This document shows, piece after piece, positions 1-9,579 of a stretch of DNA of 64,000 nt. The DNA comes from Ruegeria sp. Ofav3-42 (GTDB lineage: Bacteria > Pseudomonadota > Alphaproteobacteria > Rhodobacterales > Rhodobacteraceae). Under the pieces are notes generated by a model. It did no database searches. It was given only the letters and a program-made list of their open reading frames with translations, and was not told where the DNA came from. The stretch lies in NCBI RefSeq assembly GCF_022347725.1, contig NZ_JAKRGB010000012.1, forward strand, positions 62,001-126,000, given 5' to 3'. Position 1 is the stretch's first letter. Every line of letters begins with the position of its first letter. The position numbers were made by a program, and so were the translations under genes.

Positions 1-146
1 CGAATGCCTTAAGTGAATTCAGCGGTGGAAGTCGCATTGCAGGGCATCCTTGCTGCATCAGATTTTCTTGGTCAAGATTCACATTTTTCGATCTGGAACG
101 CCAGCACGCCTCCCCTAAGGATTGGAGAAAAGCAAAGGAAGCGTTC

Positions 147-1154
147 ATGCCAAAGATCGAGATTGAATACCTGGGCCAGCCCGAAATCGATCAGGTGGCG
201 CTTGGCAATGACGATATTCTGGATGCGATCGAGCAGGGGCTGATTGCTGCGGGCCAGGGTAAAACGGTTATTGAACCGCGTATGCACCTGACACCGGATC
301 CTGCATTCAACGGTCATTTCAACGTGCTGCGCGGGTATGTTGAGCCGCTGGGTTATGCAGGGGTGAAAATCGTGGGCGATTATGTCGATAACTACAAGAG
401 TGGTCTGCCGTCGGAGCTGGCGCTGCTGAATCTCTTCTGCCCCAGAACTGGTGCCCCGCGTGCTGTGATTGATGCGGCGGGAATTACCGATATGCGGACC
501 GGTGCACTCACTGCGCTTGGCGCCAAATGGCTGGGGCCGCGAAATCCGCGAATTTTGGGGCATGTGGGCGCGCGCGGCACGTCCTACTGGAATGTCAGAC
601 TGTTGGATCACCTGTTCGATTTCGAAGAAATCCGGGTGCATTCGCGGCGTCCCGAAAGCCGGGATGCGTTTGGTGAAAGACTGAGCCGTGATCTGGGCAA
701 AAAGGTGATCGTTACCGATGACTGGGAAAGTTGCCTGAAAGACGCGGACATCCTGGTCGAGGCAACGCGCCTGAAACGGCCAACGCCGATTTTTGACCGA
801 TCCTGGGTCAAGAAGGGCGCGTTTGTCGTGCCCTATGGCACCATGAGTGCCCTACCGCTGAATTTCACCGAAGGGTTCGATAAATTTGTCATGGATGATC
901 TGGGGCAGATGCGAGCGGGCCATCTTGGTGCTCTGCGGCCGCATATAGATGCGGGCCTGGTCAGTGAAGACACGTTTTATGCGGAAATCGGCGAAATAGC
1001 GGCCGGATTGAAGCCGGGCCGCGAGGCGGATGACGAAACCATCCTGTTCTGGCACCGCGGAATGTCGACCGGAGATATCGCGTTGGGTGCGCGGATTTTG
1101 GAGCGGGCCCGCGAGCTTGGTATCGCCCAAAACCTGCTGTACCGGAACGTCTGA
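147..1154 (+). CDS. Ornithine cyclodeaminase / mu-crystallin family protein
   Basis: This 335-residue protein has the length and overall pattern of the ornithine cyclodeaminase/mu-crystallin family, NAD(P)-dependent cytosolic enzymes that deaminate and cyclise amino acids or reduce cyclic imines. An N-terminal half with the family-like MHLTPD and YVDNYKSGLPS segments precedes a Rossmann half near residues 130-240. The nucleotide-binding loop reads GHVGARGTSYWNV instead of the usual GxGxQA, so the cofactor or substrate may differ. A C-terminal MDDLGQMRAG segment lies where the family has its catalytic Asp. The start at 147 has an AAGGAAG ribosome site about 5 nt upstream. It ends 1 nt before the ammonia-lyase homologue, so the two are surely co-transcribed and probably act in one amino acid pathway. 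Family assignment is firm; the substrate is not visible. Confidence 0.85.
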   Translation: MPKIEIEYLGQPEIDQVALGNDDILDAIEQGLIAAGQGKTVIEPRMHLTPDPAFNGHFNVLRGYVEPLGYAGVKIVGDYVDNYKSGLPSELALLNLFCPRTGAPRAVIDAAGITDMRTGALTALGAKWLGPRNPRILGHVGARGTSYWNVRLLDHLFDFEEIRVHSRRPESRDAFGERLSRDLGKKVIVTDDWESCLKDADILVEATRLKRPTPIFDRSWVKKGAFVVPYGTMSALPLNFTEGFDKFVMDDLGQMRAGHLGALRPHIDAGLVSEDTFYAEIGEIAAGLKPGREADDETILFWHRGMSTGDIALGARILERARELGIAQNLLYRNV

Positions 1155-1155
1155 T

Positions 1156-2664
1156 ATGGAGACGCTCCGGCTTGACGGCAAATCGCTGACAGTTGCAGCG
1201 CTCAGTAGGGCCGCCAAGCAATCTCGGCAGATTGGGCTCGATCCTGCCGGGCTGGTGGCCATGGATCGATCACATGCGCTGGTTACACGGGCAATTCAGG
1301 ATCAAATCCCGGTTTATGGCGTTACCACAGGTTTGGGTGCCCGGGCGACCGAGGTGCTGTCCGCAGAAGACTTGTCTGAGTTTTCAGTGCATACCCTGCG
1401 CGGACGCGCGCAAGCGATTGGTCCAGAGACCGCGCCAGAAGTGGTGCGGGCAGGGCTGGTCGTACGTTTGAACTCTATGCTCAAAGGGCACAGCGCCGCC
1501 CGACCCGAGGTGGCGCAGCACATAGCGTCCTGCCTGAACGCTGGCCTGACACCTGTCGTCGGCGATATCGGCTCGATCGGCGCGGCGGATCTTGTTTTGA
1601 ATGCAACCGTCGGTCTGGCGTTGATCGGCGAAGGTCAAATGCGCGACGCGAGAGGGGCGATTGGGCCAAGCGACGAGGTCATGCGCGCCCATGGGATCGC
1701 ACCGCTTTCGCTTGCGCCGCGTGACGGGCTAGCACTGATCAATCACGCTGGTGCCGTCAGCGGGGCAGCCGCGCTTGCAGTGACTGAAGCAGTCTGCGCA
1801 TTCGAGGCGGCGCAATCTGCCGTGGCGCTGTCGATGGAAGGGTTTCGTGCGAACACCGGACCGTTGGAGTCGAGGGTGTTGCAGATCAAGCCCTATCCCG
1901 GTCAATTGAAGGCAGCCGAAGGACTGCGCAAGCGTTTGGCCGGAGGGCTGCTGTTTGATCCGGGGCAGGCCCGGCGCCTGCAGGACCCGCTGTCGTTCCG
2001 AAACGTGGCTCAGATCCACGGCACGGCGAGCGCGGCCCTGGATCGCGCGATTGAGTGTCTGAACCTCGAAATCAATAGTTCCAGCGACAATCCGATAGCA
2101 TTGGTTGAACGTGATGAGATGATATCGTGCGGCGCCTACTTTACGTCCGAGATTACCAGCGCCGTCGAAACGCTCACGCGATCCATCGTGCCGCTGGCTA
2201 TGGCACAGGTAGCGCGTATCGCGAAATTGCTGAACCCTGAATTCAGCGGGTTGCCGTGTTTTCTGGCTCAGCAGGACAGCGCCTCCAACGGGTTTGCGCC
2301 GGTGATGAAAGTGGCCGAGGCATTGGTGGCGGAAATTGCGCACGCAGCCCAACCAGTGTCGATCTGGCCCAGCTTGAACGCCAACGGAGTCGAGGATTGC
2401 TTTACCGGATCACCAACTGCCGTCAAAGCTCTGAGTGCGGTTGTCGGGCATTTGCGGCAGTTAACGGCAATTGAGCTTTTGGTAGCGTGCCAAGCGGTAG
2501 AGCTGCGTGGATTCCGTCGCTCCTTAGGTGAAGTTTTGAACAGACTCTGTGAAGATATTCGCGCGATTTCATCAACGCTTATCGAAGATCGCCCATTGGG
2601 TAGAGATATTGAAGCATTGGCTGCGGGTATCGCTCAAAACCGATTTGTCGGGATCGCCGACTAG
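1156..2664 (+). CDS. Histidine/phenylalanine ammonia-lyase family protein lacking the MIO triad
   Basis: The 502-residue product has the aromatic amino acid lyase fold: YGVTTGLG near the N-terminus, SSSDNP in the middle, and the usual length of about 500 residues. Active family members make an MIO cofactor from an internal Ala-Ser-Gly in the motif GS(V/L)GASGDL. Here that place (residues 136-146) reads GDIGSIGAADL: one residue is missing and there is no Ser, so MIO should not form. The protein may be a non-MIO lyase, a decarboxylase-like variant or a binding protein. I chose ATG 1156 because it follows the cyclodeaminase stop by 1 nt and matches the family N-terminus; an upstream in-frame extension to 1030 only reads through the cyclodeaminase gene. 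Membership is secure, activity is not. Confidence 0.85.
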   Translation: METLRLDGKSLTVAALSRAAKQSRQIGLDPAGLVAMDRSHALVTRAIQDQIPVYGVTTGLGARATEVLSAEDLSEFSVHTLRGRAQAIGPETAPEVVRAGLVVRLNSMLKGHSAARPEVAQHIASCLNAGLTPVVGDIGSIGAADLVLNATVGLALIGEGQMRDARGAIGPSDEVMRAHGIAPLSLAPRDGLALINHAGAVSGAAALAVTEAVCAFEAAQSAVALSMEGFRANTGPLESRVLQIKPYPGQLKAAEGLRKRLAGGLLFDPGQARRLQDPLSFRNVAQIHGTASAALDRAIECLNLEINSSSDNPIALVERDEMISCGAYFTSEITSAVETLTRSIVPLAMAQVARIAKLLNPEFSGLPCFLAQQDSASNGFAPVMKVAEALVAEIAHAAQPVSIWPSLNANGVEDCFTGSPTAVKALSAVVGHLRQLTAIELLVACQAVELRGFRRSLGEVLNRLCEDIRAISSTLIEDRPLGRDIEALAAGIAQNRFVGIAD

Positions 2665-2751
2665 CGTGGGATGCCTCGATGTCAATTCGGTTTCTTCGTT
2701 TTCCTCCCGTGTATCGGGCGGTAATTTCTGCAACTTCGGGACGTTGCCGCC

Positions 2752-3597
2752 CTATTTGGTTGAACCGTCCTTTTTGAGAGAGCGCGCCATGTCACTTAAA
2801 GCTCGGTATACGTTGCCTGCTTGGGGATGCCAGCGCGCAACATCGCGGCCCTGCGAGGCAACAACCTCTTCGTCTCCCCGCGCCGCCGGACCCGTAAGGG
2901 CGTCTTGCGGTCCCAGAGAAGTTATGTTCTCGACGGTGCTTTCCAAGAGTTTTGCGTTAAGTTGTGGAATGACATCATCGGCGACGCCTGCGTCTGCCCA
3001 TGCTTCACATGCTATTGCCTGCAATACGACGGCAAAGTTATTCGAAATCACCGCCGCCGCGTGATAGAGGCTCTTTCCTTCGGAGCGGATCGAAAAACAT
3101 TCCGCCCCCAAATTTACCATCAACGGTTGCAGAAATTCTAGAGCTTCAGGATCTCCTTCAAGGCCGCACAACGCGCCCCGGAACTGGTCTTTTGCCTTTT
3201 CGGGATCTGCGAAGGACAAAACTGGATGGACACTTGCCAAACGCCAATTCAAATCGCGCAGAGGTGCCATCTCGTCTGCTGGGAAAAACCCGCTGCAGTG
3301 AAAGGCAATTGGCGGCTGCGCAGTTGTGTCTGTTCTCGGAAGTGCGCTCGCAAGATCAGCAGCAACAGCTGATATCTGCGTGTCCGGAACCGCGATGATC
3401 CAAAGATCAGCGGGTCTCAGATCAGAGATGTTGTCCACGGCGCGACCTGCTCCGGTTCGCCGGACCGCTTTCTGCGCAGAGATGAGGCTTGCGCTGAGTA
3501 CGTCCTGTATCTGGCAATTCGACAGTTCATTAAACAGTGTCAGGAGTGTTTGCCCGACCCGACCTGCACCGATCAGGTTTAGTTTGATCTGGTTCAT
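2752..3597 (-). CDS. Rossmann-like / DUF2520 domain protein
   Basis: A 281-residue predicted cytosolic oxidoreductase-like protein. Residues 1-20 carry a nucleotide-binding loop (NLIGAGRVGQ), and the next stretch resembles the NADP-binding Rossmann fold of 6-phosphogluconate dehydrogenase/ProC-type enzymes. The second half, from about residue 130 (HPVLSFADPEKAKDQF), is all-helical and fits DUF2520. Proteins of this layout occur beside pantothenate genes in many bacteria, but their reaction is unsettled. The start at 3597 (MNQIKLNLIGAG) puts the Rossmann strand at the usual distance; 26 further upstream codons show no similarity. It is convergent with the lyase gene (87-nt gap), so it is probably a separate unit. 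Confidence 0.8.
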   Translation of the reverse strand: MNQIKLNLIGAGRVGQTLLTLFNELSNCQIQDVLSASLISAQKAVRRTGAGRAVDNISDLRPADLWIIAVPDTQISAVAADLASALPRTDTTAQPPIAFHCSGFFPADEMAPLRDLNWRLASVHPVLSFADPEKAKDQFRGALCGLEGDPEALEFLQPLMVNLGAECFSIRSEGKSLYHAAAVISNNFAVVLQAIACEAWADAGVADDVIPQLNAKLLESTVENITSLGPQDALTGPAARGDEEVVASQGRDVARWHPQAGNVYRALSDMARSLKKDGSTK

Positions 3598-3756
3598 TTT
3601 CGCATGGCCCCAAACGTGAACGCTTGACGGGTAGTGTGCCAGCCGACCGAGCCTCTTGCAAAGGTCGTGTCGCAAAACTGTTTTAAAGAACTGAACGCCA
3701 GCGAATAGGCCAAAGATTCACAACTTCTGCCAGAGGCCGTTAGTCATCAATCCTTG

Positions 3757-4854
3757 TCAGTTTCCCCGGTTTCGGGCTTCCAGCCGTTCCAGATTTACAA
3801 CCGTTGAAAGCATCAAGCGATCGTGGCTCCAGTCTTGCGTTTGGCGGACGGATGCTGAGCCAATGGCAAGAACCGTGGCCAATGAGAGTGTCAGACCGAG
3901 AAACGCGACAGGTAGAGGTGAAGTCGACGCCGGTGCCTCGGTCAGCGCAATCACACGTTGACGCAATGCGTGCTTTGCTTTGGTCCCATTCACGAGAGAC
4001 ACGTGAAGTACACGCGGGTTGCTCAGAGCAACAGAACGCGTGCAGTAGTCCAACAGGCAAGTGGTATATTCTTTTGCGTTTATGCCTTTGCGGGAAACAA
4101 CCGATTGATCACATGCCATTTCGCGGAGCCGGTCAAACTGATGCTTCATAGCCAGATAGGCCGGGTTCCAGAACAGCACCGGGCGCAGGAGTTCAAAGCC
4201 CAGCTCCCATTCTACATCCAGCGAACGAATGTGCTGGAACTCATGCGCCAAGGCAAACCGTAACTCTCGTGGCGTGTTCAGCAAGTGGCTGGGCAGCACG
4301 ACATGGCGGCGGCGCAAACCGCGCACTGCGAAAGGGACGGTTACGCGGTCCGACAGGCGAATGTCGACTTTCGATGACTGGCGCCATAGGAAACTGGAAT
4401 TCACAGCTTTTCGGATTGCCCAGGCGTCGCGCGCCACTCGAATGGCCAGTATTGCCGACACAAGGGTAAGTAAAACAAAAACGCTGGTCACAAAGAAACT
4501 GTTGCCTGACAGGATGTTATCGAGCCATCTCTGTCGTGTGTTCAGCAAAGATTCGAATTGTGCGGCAGGCATGGCGATGTCGCCGCGTAGGTAGGCCGCT
4601 ACGGCAATGTCACCCAATGCCATTGCACGTCCTGGCCAAACCAGACTGGCAATTGCCGAGACACCCAGTGCAAGAACCGGGCTCAGCAAAACACAGAGAC
4701 ACAGAGTCTTGAGCGACCGAAGTTGGGCTACAAAGCTATATCGCATCGATGTGCGATCCAGCACGGCGCGAGCCGCCAGCCAGATCAACGCTGATAATCC
4801 AAGAACCACATTGAACTCGAGAAATGCGTCGAGAACCGGTTTAACCGCCGTCAT
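3757..4854 (-). CDS. M56 (BlaR1/MecR1-type) membrane metallopeptidase
   Basis: A 365-residue inner-membrane protein with hydrophobic segments near residues 10-30, 48-70, 118-140 and 315-336. The zinc motif HEFQH is at residues 204-208, followed by the EMACDQ segment that supplies the third ligand. This is the signature of peptidase family M56, whose best-known members (BlaR1, MecR1) cleave the partner BlaI/MecI repressor after a cell-wall signal. Unlike BlaR1 it ends about 30 residues after the last membrane segment, so it has no extracellular penicillin-binding sensor domain; the signal is therefore unknown. Its start overlaps the 3' end of the BlaI-type gene by 14 nt (4841-4854), which implies translational coupling. 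No beta-lactamase lies nearby. Confidence 0.87.
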   Translation of the reverse strand: MTAVKPVLDAFLEFNVVLGLSALIWLAARAVLDRTSMRYSFVAQLRSLKTLCLCVLLSPVLALGVSAIASLVWPGRAMALGDIAVAAYLRGDIAMPAAQFESLLNTRQRWLDNILSGNSFFVTSVFVLLTLVSAILAIRVARDAWAIRKAVNSSFLWRQSSKVDIRLSDRVTVPFAVRGLRRRHVVLPSHLLNTPRELRFALAHEFQHIRSLDVEWELGFELLRPVLFWNPAYLAMKHQFDRLREMACDQSVVSRKGINAKEYTTCLLDYCTRSVALSNPRVLHVSLVNGTKAKHALRQRVIALTEAPASTSPLPVAFLGLTLSLATVLAIGSASVRQTQDWSHDRLMLSTVVNLERLEARNRGN

Positions 4855-5254
4855 TTTGCAGTCTCCTCTCTACCAGTGCCCGAATTTCCTCAAGATCGGA
4901 TTCACTCAGCCCTGCATCATCGACAAGACGCGCGACCAGCGTCGCGGGGGTGTCGTCAAACAGGGTGCGAGACAGGTTTTGGAGCGACCGCGCCTGATAC
5001 CTGTCCTTTTCCAGCAGCGGCCTGTAGATCAGTGTCTTGCCGTCCTTACGACTTTCGACGAAACCTTTCTCGTCAAGAATTCGCAGGATCGTCGCGCCTG
5101 ATGTGTAAGCCAGATTGCGTTCCGATGGCAGGCGATCAAGTACATCCCGCACCGACCCTTGTCCGATCGCCCAGAGCTCGTTCATGAACTCCAGTTCAAC
5201 TTCGGTCATCAAATTTGTCGTTTTTTTCTTACGCATCGGGTACTGTGTCGCCAT
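4841..5254 (-). CDS. BlaI/MecI/CopY-family transcriptional repressor
   Basis: A 137-residue winged-helix repressor. The motif TEVELEFMNELW begins the first helix, SVRDVLDRLP follows, and TSGATILRILDEKG marks the recognition helix and the wing, as in BlaI/MecI. The C-terminal part (TLFDDTPATLVARLVDD) matches the dimerisation region that M56 partners cleave. I chose ATG 5254 (MATQYPMRKKK); an internal ATG at 5236 is possible, and codons further upstream run into the 3' end of the glp operon. It overlaps the M56 gene and is presumably autoregulated with it. The target genes cannot be seen here. Confidence 0.87.
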   Translation of the reverse strand: MATQYPMRKKKTTNLMTEVELEFMNELWAIGQGSVRDVLDRLPSERNLAYTSGATILRILDEKGFVESRKDGKTLIYRPLLEKDRYQARSLQNLSRTLFDDTPATLVARLVDDAGLSESDLEEIRALVERRLQNDGG

Positions 5255-5301
5255 TTTTAGTATGCCCGCCAGACAAGCATCCTTTTGTCGTTTCGCAAAG
5301 C

Positions 5302-5703
5302 CTAAACTTTCCAGAAAACAAAAACGCCCCACCCGATTGACAGGAACAGAGGTGTCCAGACCGGTTGGCCGACTAAACCAAGCCAGGCCAGGAAGATATA
5401 GGCCGAGCCCAACAGCGTGATGAACAAGCGATCACCCAACGTGGTGGTCAAGCCCAGCACGCCGCGCCGTTCGATACCGTCGCGATACTTGAACCCTTCC
5501 AGCACACCGATCAGGGCAATCGCCGAAAAGATGCCCACGAACAGAGCCAGCGTGGCCGGGGTCCAGGCCATCCAGAAATCGGGCCACAGCGGATCGGTCC
5601 AGGAAAAGCCCTTTTCTTCTTGCTGGCCAACATTACCCCACCCGGCCTGTTGGGCCACGGCCATGGAGGGAAGTAAAAAGAGGGAGAGAAGAAGTTTACG
5701 CAT
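5302..5703 (-). CDS. glpU: DUF2160 small membrane protein of glycerol-type ABC importer
   Basis: A 133-residue membrane protein. An N-terminal leader (LLLSLFLLPSMAVAQQ) is followed by about three hydrophobic segments near residues 47-68, 90-115 and 118-132. The length, the WTDPLWPDFWMAWTPAT segment and the position after two permeases fit DUF2160 (GlpU), a protein of unknown role encoded in rhizobial glycerol transporter operons (glpSTPQUV). The start at 5703 has a GAGG site 7 nt upstream and lies just after the glpQ stop. It is the last gene of the operon. It may be an accessory membrane subunit; no catalytic residues are visible. Confidence 0.82.
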   Translation of the reverse strand: MRKLLLSLFLLPSMAVAQQAGWGNVGQQEEKGFSWTDPLWPDFWMAWTPATLALFVGIFSAIALIGVLEGFKYRDGIERRGVLGLTTTLGDRLFITLLGSAYIFLAWLGLVGQPVWTPLFLSIGWGVFVFWKV

Positions 5704-5711
5704 ATCGAACC

Positions 5712-6509
5712 TCAAACACGACCCATCGCGAAACCGCGCGCGATGTAGTTGCGGACAAACCAGATGACGATGGCTCCGGGGATGATGGTCAGGGTGCCTG
5801 CAGCGGCCAGCAGGCCCAGCTCATAACCTGCGCTTGAGGCGGTTCGGGTCATCACGGCCGCGATGGGCTTGGCTTCGACCGCAGTCAGCGTCTTCGCCAG
5901 CAGCATTTCCACCCATGAGAACATGAAGCAGAAGAAGGCCGCAACGCCCACGCCCGCTTTGATGTTCGGCAGGAAGATGGTCACGAAAAACCGTGGGAAC
6001 GAGTAGCCATCCACATAAGCGGTCTCATCCAGTTCCTTTGGGATTCCCCGCATGAAACCCTCCAAGATCCACACGGCCAGTGGCACATTGAACAGCGTGT
6101 GCGCCAGTGCAACGGCCAGATACGTATCGAACAGGCCGATTGAGGAATATAGCTGGAAGAAAGGCAATGCGAACACCGCAGCCGGGGCCATACGGTTGGT
6201 CAGCAGCCAGAAGAACAACTGCTTGTCGCCAAGGAACCGATAACGCGAGAACGCATACGCGGCGGGTAAGGCGACGCAGACGGACAGCACCGTGTTGATC
6301 GTCACGTAAGCGATCGAGTTGATATAACCCCAGTACCACGTCGGATCGGTGAATATGGTGACATAGTTCTCGAGCGTGAAGGTCTGCGGGAACAGGGAAA
6401 AGCCCGACAGGATCTCGTTCGTTGTCTTGAAGGACATCGCCACCAGCCAATAGATTGGCAGCATCAGGAACGCGATATAAAGGATCGGGATAAGGGACCG
6501 CTTCTTCAT
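5712..6509 (-). CDS. glpQ: Glycerol-type ABC transporter permease GlpQ
   Basis: A 265-residue inner-membrane permease of the CUT1/MalG-like class, with six predicted membrane segments. Near residue 160 it carries an EAA-type loop (ELDETAYVDGYSFPRFFVTIF) that contacts the ATPase. It starts 4 nt inside the end of glpP (6506-6509), showing a coupled operon. With GlpP it should form the channel for glycerol or a similar polyol delivered by the binding protein GlpV. The assignment rests mainly on gene order, since sequence alone would only give 'sugar ABC permease'. Confidence 0.87.
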   Translation of the reverse strand: MKKRSLIPILYIAFLMLPIYWLVAMSFKTTNEILSGFSLFPQTFTLENYVTIFTDPTWYWGYINSIAYVTINTVLSVCVALPAAYAFSRYRFLGDKQLFFWLLTNRMAPAAVFALPFFQLYSSIGLFDTYLAVALAHTLFNVPLAVWILEGFMRGIPKELDETAYVDGYSFPRFFVTIFLPNIKAGVGVAAFFCFMFSWVEMLLAKTLTAVEAKPIAAVMTRTASSAGYELGLLAAAGTLTIIPGAIVIWFVRNYIARGFAMGRV

Positions 6510-7365
6510 TGCGCGTCATCCTTTGTCATCAGAGTGTAGAAGACCCAACTGACCAGCAGCGTGATGGCGAAATAGATCAGGCTCATCGCCGCAGCCGGAC
6601 CAAGGTCGAATTGTCCCAGCGCGATCTTCACAAGGTCGATCGACAGCAGGGTGGTTGAGTTGCCGGGGCCACCGCCGGTCAGAACGAAGGGCTCGGTATA
6701 GATGTTGAAACTGTCCATGAAGCGCAGAAGCACGGCGATTGTCAGGACCGTCTTCATCTTGGGCAACTGGATATAGCGGAACACCGACCATGGGCTGGCA
6801 CCGTCGATCTTGGCTGCCTGATAATAGGCGTCAGGGATCGAAACGAGGCCCGCATAGCACAGCAGCACGACCAGCGATGTCCAATGCCAGACATCCATGA
6901 CGATGACGGTGATCCACGCCGACAGGGGCTGTTGCGTCATGTCATAGTTGATGCCCAGCACGTCATTCAGGAAGTAACCCAAGAGGCCGATCTTGGGCAG
7001 GGTGAAGATGTTCCACATCGAACCAACCACGTTCCACGGGATCAGCATCGGCAGGGCCATCAGCACCAGACAAACGGGCACCCAAAAGCCTTTCCGGGGC
7101 ATGGACAAAGCCACGATAATGCCCAGTGGAACCTCGATGATCAGGATCAGGAAGGTAAACAGGAATTGCCGCCCCAGCGCTGCTTGGAACCGGTCGGAAC
7201 GCAAGATCTGTTCAAACCAGCCCAGACCCTCCCAGAAGAACTGGTTGTTGCCGAAAGTTTCCTGCACCGAGTAGTTGACTACCGTCATCATCGGCACCAG
7301 CGCGTTGAACGCGACCAGCGCCAGCACGGGCAAGACAAAGAACCATGCTTTTTGGTTTTCCGTTC

Positions 7366-7369
<4 letters not shown>
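6506..7369 (-). CDS. glpP: Glycerol-type ABC transporter permease GlpP
   Basis: A 287-residue MalF-like permease. The N-terminus (MRTENQKAWFFVLPVLALV) has the first membrane segment; the periplasmic stretch near residues 33-60 (NYSVQETFGNNQFFWEG) is typical of CUT1 permeases. The coupling loop near residues 185-205 reads DAYYQAAKIDGASPWSVFR, the expected EAA motif. The gene overlaps glpT and glpQ by 4 nt on each side. Role: one half of the translocation pore of the glycerol-type importer. Confidence is high for permease and good for the Glp subfamily because of its neighbours. Confidence 0.88.
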
Positions 7370-8442
<1,073 letters not shown>

Positions 8443-8443
8443 G

Positions 8444-9493
8444 TCAGGCTACCCTTTTGCCGTCTTGGCCGAAATACCGGCAGTGGGCCGGGTTCATGTA
8501 GAAGCTGTGATCTTCGCCAACCTGATAGGGGTGCACACCTGTGGCGAGCGACACCCACGCGTCATCTCCATGTTGGAAATGCGCGCTGGAATCCGAACCC
8601 GACAGCTCGGTTACGATCACACGACCCGTGAGTTCCACATCATCATCGGAAGAGCGGAACGGAGTTACCCGATGGGGTCGTACGGCGACCATGTAGTCTC
8701 CGTCGGCAATGTCGGTGACAGCCCAGCCGCCTCCACCAGCCAATTGCGCCTGAGCGCCAGAAACGGTGATGCGGGCCACGTTGATTGGCGGGTCCGAGAA
8801 GACGCGCGCGGCCGCGATGTTCTCTGGGTTTCGGTAAATGTCAGCGGTTGGTCCGAACTGTGTGACGTTGCCGTCTTCCATCAAAGCCGTGTTACCACCC
8901 AGCAGCAGGGCTTCTTCCGGCTCCGAGGTGGCATAAACCACGACCGCGCCACGGCCTGCGAAGAGATCCGGCAACTGCTCACGCAGTTCCTCGCGCAATT
9001 TGTAATCAAGATTGGCCAGCGGTTCATCGAGGAAAACGGCGCGGCTTTCCTTCGCTATGGCGCGGGCCAGTGCCGTACGTTGTTGTTGTCCACCCGACAG
9101 TTCGTGCGGTCGGCGGAGAAGCATCGGGCGTAGTTGCAGTAGGTCGGCAGCCTCTTCGACGCGTCCTTCGATCTCAGACTTCTTCATACCAGCGACGCGC
9201 AGCGGCGAAGCAATGTTGTCGAAAACAGTCATGTGGGGGTAGTTCACGAAGAACTGGTGCACGAGGCTGATTTTTCGTTTTTGCGTATTCAGCCGTGTCA
9301 CATCCTGTCCATCCATCAGAACCTTGCCCGAGGCGATCGGGTCCAACCCGGCCATCATCTTGATCAGAGAGGTCTTACCCGAGCCTGTCGCGCCCAGAAG
9401 CACGTTGAAGTGGCCGGTTTGAAGCGTCAGGTTCGTGGGTTTGATATGGATGACGTTTCCGACCCTTTTGGTCGCGTCTTGTAGTTCGATCAT
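8444..9493 (-). CDS. glpS: Glycerol-type ABC transporter ATPase GlpS (H-loop His replaced)
   Basis: A 349-residue ABC ATPase. Walker A is GATGSGKTS, the Q-loop region reads VHQFFVNYPHMTV, the signature is LSGGQQQRTALARA and Walker B is AVFLDEPLANLD. The switch histidine, normally YVTHDQ, is absent: the segment reads YATSEPEEAL. A C-terminal regulatory domain follows from about residue 230. ATG 9493 fits the family N-terminus (MIELQDATKRVG); 11 codons upstream lie in the glpV-glpS spacer. It is the first ATPase gene after the binding-protein gene and its stem-loop. It should pair with GlpT as a heterodimer. Confidence 0.88.
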   Translation of the reverse strand: MIELQDATKRVGNVIHIKPTNLTLQTGHFNVLLGATGSGKTSLIKMMAGLDPIASGKVLMDGQDVTRLNTQKRKISLVHQFFVNYPHMTVFDNIASPLRVAGMKKSEIEGRVEEAADLLQLRPMLLRRPHELSGGQQQRTALARAIAKESRAVFLDEPLANLDYKLREELREQLPDLFAGRGAVVVYATSEPEEALLLGGNTALMEDGNVTQFGPTADIYRNPENIAAARVFSDPPINVARITVSGAQAQLAGGGGWAVTDIADGDYMVAVRPHRVTPFRSSDDDVELTGRVIVTELSGSDSSAHFQHGDDAWVSLATGVHPYQVGEDHSFYMNPAHCRYFGQDGKRVA

Positions 9494-9543
9494 GTCCGTG
9501 GGTTCCGATCCCGCAGCGCATGGCACTGCCTTGGTCTTGAGGT

Positions 9544-9567
9544 GGGGATGCCTGGCACGGCATCCCC
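9544..9567 (-). promoter_or_regulatory. Stem-loop between glpV and glpS
   Basis: A perfect 9-bp inverted repeat (GGGGATGCC at 9544-9552, GGCATCCCC at 9559-9567) with a 6-nt loop sits in the 86-nt spacer between the binding-protein stop and the glpS start. No U-run follows. Such hairpins after binding-protein genes often protect the upstream message and let the binding protein be made in excess; that role here is inferred. Confidence 0.6.
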
Positions 9568-9579
9568 GGGTTCAATGGC

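Noticed and set aside
2700..2760. A possible terminator between the lyase and DUF2520 genes (GGGCG and CGCCC arms around GCAAC/GTTGC).
   Set aside because: The stem is interrupted by an unpaired stretch on one side and has no U-run on either strand.
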